Source of the DNA: an uncultured Eubacteriales bacterium
GTDB taxonomy: Bacteria > Bacillota > Clostridia > Oscillospirales > Oscillospiraceae
Direction: 5' to 3'
Length of the DNA: 9,038 bases
Assembly: GCA_900551495.1 (NCBI GenBank)
Contig: URWG01000070.1
Coordinates: 1 to 9,038 of the forward strand
Positions 6,121 to 9,038 of this stretch are shown in pieces. The notes under the pieces are model-generated. The model was not told the DNA's origin. It saw only the letters and a list, made by a program, of their open reading frames with translations, and searched no databases. Each line of letters starts with the position of its first letter. Within the stretch, counting starts at the first letter, position 1. Both the position numbers and the translations under genes were made by a program.

Positions 6121-7476
6121 ATGGAAAAACTGAAACCGCGTACCCTCTCCGGCTTTATGGAGCTGCTGCCCGCGCCGCAGCAGAAGCTGGAGCGGATGCT
6201 GGAAATTTTGCGCAAGTCCTTTGCGCTCTACGGCTTTACGCCCATCGACACGCCGACCATCGAGGCGGCGGAGGTGCTGCTTGCCAAGGGCGGCGGCGAG
6301 ACGGAGAAGCAGATCTATCGCTTTCAAAAGGGCGATTCCGATCTGGCGCTCCGCTTTGACCAGACCGTCCCGTTGGCGAAATATGTCGCCCTGCACGAAA
6401 ATGAGCTGGCGTTCCCCTTCCGCCGCTATGCCATCGGCAAGGTCTACCGCGGCGAACGGGCGCAGCGGGGGCGTTTCCGCGAATTCTATCAGGCGGATAT
6501 TGACATCATCGGCGACGGCAAGCTGAGCATCATTAACGAAGCCGAAATCCCGTCGATCATTTATAAGGTCTTTTCCGCGTTCGGCATGAAGCGCTTCCGC
6601 ATCAGCGTCAATAACCGCAAGATTCTCAACGGCTTTTATGCCATTTTGGGGCTGACCGAGCAGTCCGGCGACATCATGCGCACCGTGGACAAGCTCGACA
6701 AGATCGGTCCCGAGAAGGTGAAGGCGACGCTGGTCGAGACGCTCGGCGTTCCGTCGGACAAGGCGGAGGAGATCCTCCGCTTCATCTCCGCGACCGGCAC
6801 GAACGAGGCGGTCCTTGCCTCGCTGGAGCAGTATCGCGGGCGCGACGAGCAGTTTGACACGGGCTTGGACGAGCTTTCGACCGTCGTGCGCTATCTGTCC
6901 GCGTTCGGCGTGCCGGAGGAGAGCTTCGCCGTCGATCTGACCATTGCCCGCGGGCTGGACTACTACACCGGCACGGTCTACGAGACGCGGATGCTCGACC
7001 ATCCGGAGATCGGCGCGATCTGTGCCGGCGGACGGTATGACAACCTTGCCGCCTACTACACCGACCGCAGCCTGCCCGGCGTCGGCGTCGCCATCGGTCT
7101 GACGCGCCTGTTCTTCGTGCTGGACGATCAGGGGCTGCTGAATCCCGACCTGCCCACCGCGCCTGCCGACTGCATGATCGTCCCCATGAGCGAGGACCTC
7201 GCGCCCGCCATCGAGCTGGCGACCTATCTGCGCAGCCGCGATCTGCGGACGCAGCTTTACTGCGAGCAGAAGAAGTTCAAGGCGAAAATCCAATACGCCG
7301 ACAAGCTCGGCATCCGCTATGTCATTTTCCTCGGCGAGGACGAGATCGCGCAGCAAAAATGCGCCGTCAAGGACCTCACGAGCGGCGAGCAGCAGCTCCT
7401 GAGCTATGCCGAAGCCGCCGACCTGATTTCCGCCGCCGTCGCCGCGGGCAAGGATCTCCCCGTCATCCGCGAGTGA
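6121..7476 (+). CDS. hisS: Histidine--tRNA ligase
   Basis: 451 residues, somewhat longer than the roughly 424 of E. coli HisRS. It charges tRNA-His with histidine in the cytoplasm. Class II signatures are present: motif 2 as FRRYAIGKVYRGER (from Phe100) followed by a GRFREFYQ loop; the histidine-specific segment ARGLDYYTGTVYE (Arg277, Tyr281-Tyr282); and motif 3 as GVGVAIGLTRL (320-330). An anticodon-binding alpha/beta domain follows to the C terminus. The histidine-specific segment and the full C-terminal domain argue against the HisZ paralogue. The N terminus begins RTLSGFMELLP rather than the common GTQDILP-type start, placing it in the alternative HisRS sequence branch. It starts 15 bases after dapB behind AAAGGA (near 6105-6110), so it is probably in the same transcript as dapA-dapB. 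No T-box leader fits in that gap. Confidence 0.97.
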   Translation: MEKLKPRTLSGFMELLPAPQQKLERMLEILRKSFALYGFTPIDTPTIEAAEVLLAKGGGETEKQIYRFQKGDSDLALRFDQTVPLAKYVALHENELAFPFRRYAIGKVYRGERAQRGRFREFYQADIDIIGDGKLSIINEAEIPSIIYKVFSAFGMKRFRISVNNRKILNGFYAILGLTEQSGDIMRTVDKLDKIGPEKVKATLVETLGVPSDKAEEILRFISATGTNEAVLASLEQYRGRDEQFDTGLDELSTVVRYLSAFGVPEESFAVDLTIARGLDYYTGTVYETRMLDHPEIGAICAGGRYDNLAAYYTDRSLPGVGVAIGLTRLFFVLDDQGLLNPDLPTAPADCMIVPMSEDLAPAIELATYLRSRDLRTQLYCEQKKFKAKIQYADKLGIRYVIFLGEDEIAQQKCAVKDLTSGEQQLLSYAEAADLISAAVAAGKDLPVIRE

Positions 7477-7499
7477 ACCTCAAAGGTACGCACCCCCGA

Positions 7500-7653
7500 G
7501 GCTCCCTTGTGCAAAGGGAGCTGTCAGCCGGAGGCTGACTGAGGGATTGCGCAGGGCAACCTTCCGAATCCGCCCGACCCTCGGCGAACTTGTAACACCC
7601 CCCGCTCAATCCCTCCGGCGCTCGCGAACGCCTGCCCTTTACACAGAGGAGCC
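7500..7653. mobile_element. MITE-like inverted-repeat element between hisS and aspS
   Basis: The outer arms 7500-7518 and 7635-7653 are inverted repeats matching at 16 of 19 positions, and GAGGGATTG (7541-7549) has a perfect inverted copy at 7607-7615, giving an element of about 154 bp with no coding capacity. The left arm itself folds into two hairpins, GCTCCCTT/AAGGGAGC (7501-7508/7514-7521) and GTCAGCC/GGCTGAC (7523-7529/7533-7539). The equivalent hairpin parts of the right arm are degraded. From memory, sequences of the form GGCTCCC..AAAGGGAGCTGTC..GACTGAGGGATTG are very common dispersed repeats in gut Oscillospirales; that recollection is unverified here. No clear target-site duplication is seen. 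It fills most of the 235-base spacer; the remaining 58 bases up to aspS contain only a Shine-Dalgarno-like AGAGAGG and no good promoter. Confidence 0.65.
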
Positions 7654-7711
7654 ACCGGACGGGGACCGAAAAAATGTCAAAAACCCAATCTACAAAGAGA
7701 GGTAATGTAAT

Positions 7712-9038
7712 ATGTTCCAATCCCGCACCCATACCTGCGGCGAGCTGCGGCTGAGCGACGCCGGAAAGACCGTAAAGCTCGTCGGCTGGATGGAAAACGT
7801 CCGCACGGTCGGCAGCAATTTTGCCTTCGTCGTTCTTCGCGATTTCTACGGCACGACGCAGATCGTCGTCGAGACCGAGGAGATGATGCAGATCATCAAG
7901 GGGCTGAACAAGGAGTCCACGATTTCCGTTGAGGGCGTCGTCCGCGAACGCGCCTCCAAGAATTCCAAGCTCCCCACCGGCGAGATCGAGGTCGTCCCCG
8001 AAAAGATCGAAATTCTCGGCCGCTGCCGCTATAACGAGCTGCCCTTCGAGATCAACCGCAGCCGCGACGCCGACGAGAGCGTGCGTCTGAAGTATCGCTA
8101 CCTTGACCTGCGCAATCCCGCGGTCAAGGCGAACATCGTCCTGCGCAGCAACGTGGTCGCCGCGCTGCGTCAGGCGATGACCGAGCACGGCTTCCTTGAG
8201 ATCACGACCCCGATCCTGACCGTCTCCTCCCCCGAGGGCGCACGCGATTACCTTGTCCCCGCCCGCAAGCACCCCGGCAAGTTCTACGCCCTGCCGCAGG
8301 CGCCGCAGCAGTTCAAGCAGCTTCTGATGACCTCGGGCTTCGACCGCTATTTCCAAATCGCCCCGTGCTTCCGCGACGAGGATGCCCGCGGCGACCGCAG
8401 CCCCGGCGAGTTCTACCAGCTCGATATGGAGATGGCGTTTGCCGACCAGGACGACGTGTTTGCCGTGCTGGAGGATGTCCTGCCCCCGATTTTTGCAAAA
8501 TACGGTAAATATAACATTGCTTCCTCCGCGCCGTTCCGCCGCATCCCCTATTTGGAGGCGATGGAAAAGTACGGCTCGGACAAGCCCGACCTGCGCATTG
8601 ACCTTGTGGTCGAGGACATCACCGCGCTCGTGCAGGGGATCGACTTCGCGCCCTTCGCCGAGGGTAACACCGTCAAGGCGATCGTCGTGGAGAACTGCGA
8701 TTTGGCGCGGAAGGCAATCGACAAGCTCGTTGCCGAGACCGAGGTCATTTCCGGCAGCAAGCCCATGTGGTTCAAGCTGGGCGCGGACGGCGAGCTGAGC
8801 GGCGGCATTGCGAAGTTCCTTGCCGACCGCAAGGATGCCGTAATCGACGCGCTGAAGCTCAAGCCCGGCTGCCTCGTCGGTGTGGCGGCGGGCAAAAAGA
8901 CTGCGGCGCAAAAGACGGCGGGTGTCCTGCGTAAGCTGCTCGGCGCGGCAGTCCCCGGGCATATGGACGCCGAGCGCTACGAATTCTGCTGGATCGTCGA
9001 TTTCCCGATGTACGAGATCGGCGAGGAGTCCGGCGAGC
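7712..9038 (+). CDS. aspS: Aspartate--tRNA ligase, bacterial type (3' end outside window)
   Basis: 442 codons are visible of a protein normally near 590 residues; the frame is still open at the window end. It charges tRNA-Asp with aspartate in the cytoplasm. Parts seen: an N-terminal OB-fold anticodon domain (1 to about 105); RYLDLR; SSPEGARDYLVPAR; YALPQAPQQFKQLLM; motif 2 as CFRDEDARGDRSPGEFYQLD; YGSDKPDLR; then the bacterial GAD insertion domain and the return to the catalytic core at FCWIVDFPMYE. Motif 3 lies beyond the window. The start ATG 7712 has AGAGAGG (7696-7702) 9 bases upstream. Pairing with hisS is common in Firmicutes. The OB-fold turn reads GWMENVRTVGSNFAF instead of the usual GWVxRRRDxGG pattern (see findings), but the identification is not in doubt. 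Confidence 0.97.
   Translation, partial: MFQSRTHTCGELRLSDAGKTVKLVGWMENVRTVGSNFAFVVLRDFYGTTQIVVETEEMMQIIKGLNKESTISVEGVVRERASKNSKLPTGEIEVVPEKIEILGRCRYNELPFEINRSRDADESVRLKYRYLDLRNPAVKANIVLRSNVVAALRQAMTEHGFLEITTPILTVSSPEGARDYLVPARKHPGKFYALPQAPQQFKQLLMTSGFDRYFQIAPCFRDEDARGDRSPGEFYQLDMEMAFADQDDVFAVLEDVLPPIFAKYGKYNIASSAPFRRIPYLEAMEKYGSDKPDLRIDLVVEDITALVQGIDFAPFAEGNTVKAIVVENCDLARKAIDKLVAETEVISGSKPMWFKLGADGELSGGIAKFLADRKDAVIDALKLKPGCLVGVAAGKKTAAQKTAGVLRKLLGAAVPGHMDAERYEFCWIVDFPMYEIGEESGE

Noticed and set aside
4930..7356. Minus-strand open frame of 808 codons opposite dapA, dapB and hisS
   Set aside because: It spans three well-identified plus-strand genes and has the composition expected from reverse-reading GC-rich codons; no motif is recognisable.
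7477..7711. T-box leader upstream of aspS
   Set aside because: The conserved TGGNACCGCG-type T-box sequence is absent and the spacer is explained by the inverted-repeat element.
7463..8962. Minus-strand open frame of 499 codons opposite aspS
   Set aside because: Shadow of aspS; it also runs through the non-coding MITE-like spacer, and no family resemblance is visible.

Overview
The window is about 9 kb of GC-rich DNA (roughly 60% by eye) with every convincing gene on the + strand. The protein families (SsnA/YgfK, a dapA-dapB-hisS-aspS string, strong AGGAGG ribosome binding sites), the GTAG-type palindromic repeats and the short mobile repeats point to a high-GC anaerobic Clostridia member, most likely an Oscillospirales gut commensal. 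That assignment is inference from sequence style, not a database match.

Left region (1-4260): the 3' part of ssnA, encoding a putative aminohydrolase, is followed by an IS200-like HUH transposase of the REP-associated (RAYT) type. After that comes ygfK, encoding a 985-residue multidomain flavo-iron-sulfur protein annotated in other bacteria as a putative selenate reductase subunit. In gut bacteria ssnA and ygfK belong to an anaerobic purine/uric-acid utilisation gene set associated with selenium-dependent molybdenum hydroxylases. The transposase gene fills the whole ssnA-ygfK gap: its stop codon lies inside the ygfK Shine-Dalgarno. It has no ordinary start codon for its N-terminal strand and carries two inverted GTAG-headed REP hairpins inside its own reading frame, one of which contains a G10 run.

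Middle region (4248-4494): the end of ygfK and the following 130 bases hold five hairpins, two of them enclosed by a 9-bp outer stem that includes the ygfK stop region. A modest promoter candidate for the next operon follows.

Right region (4495-9038): dapA and dapB, the first two steps of the diaminopimelate/lysine branch, abut with no spacer. hisS follows after 15 bases. A roughly 155-bp MITE-like inverted repeat separates hisS from aspS, which runs off the right end. This half is ordinary housekeeping: cell-wall/lysine precursor synthesis together with two class II aminoacyl-tRNA synthetases.

The most interesting material is not a new enzyme system. It is the small repeat layer: the REP pair inside its own family of transposase, the multi-hairpin region after ygfK, and the MITE-like element between hisS and aspS.
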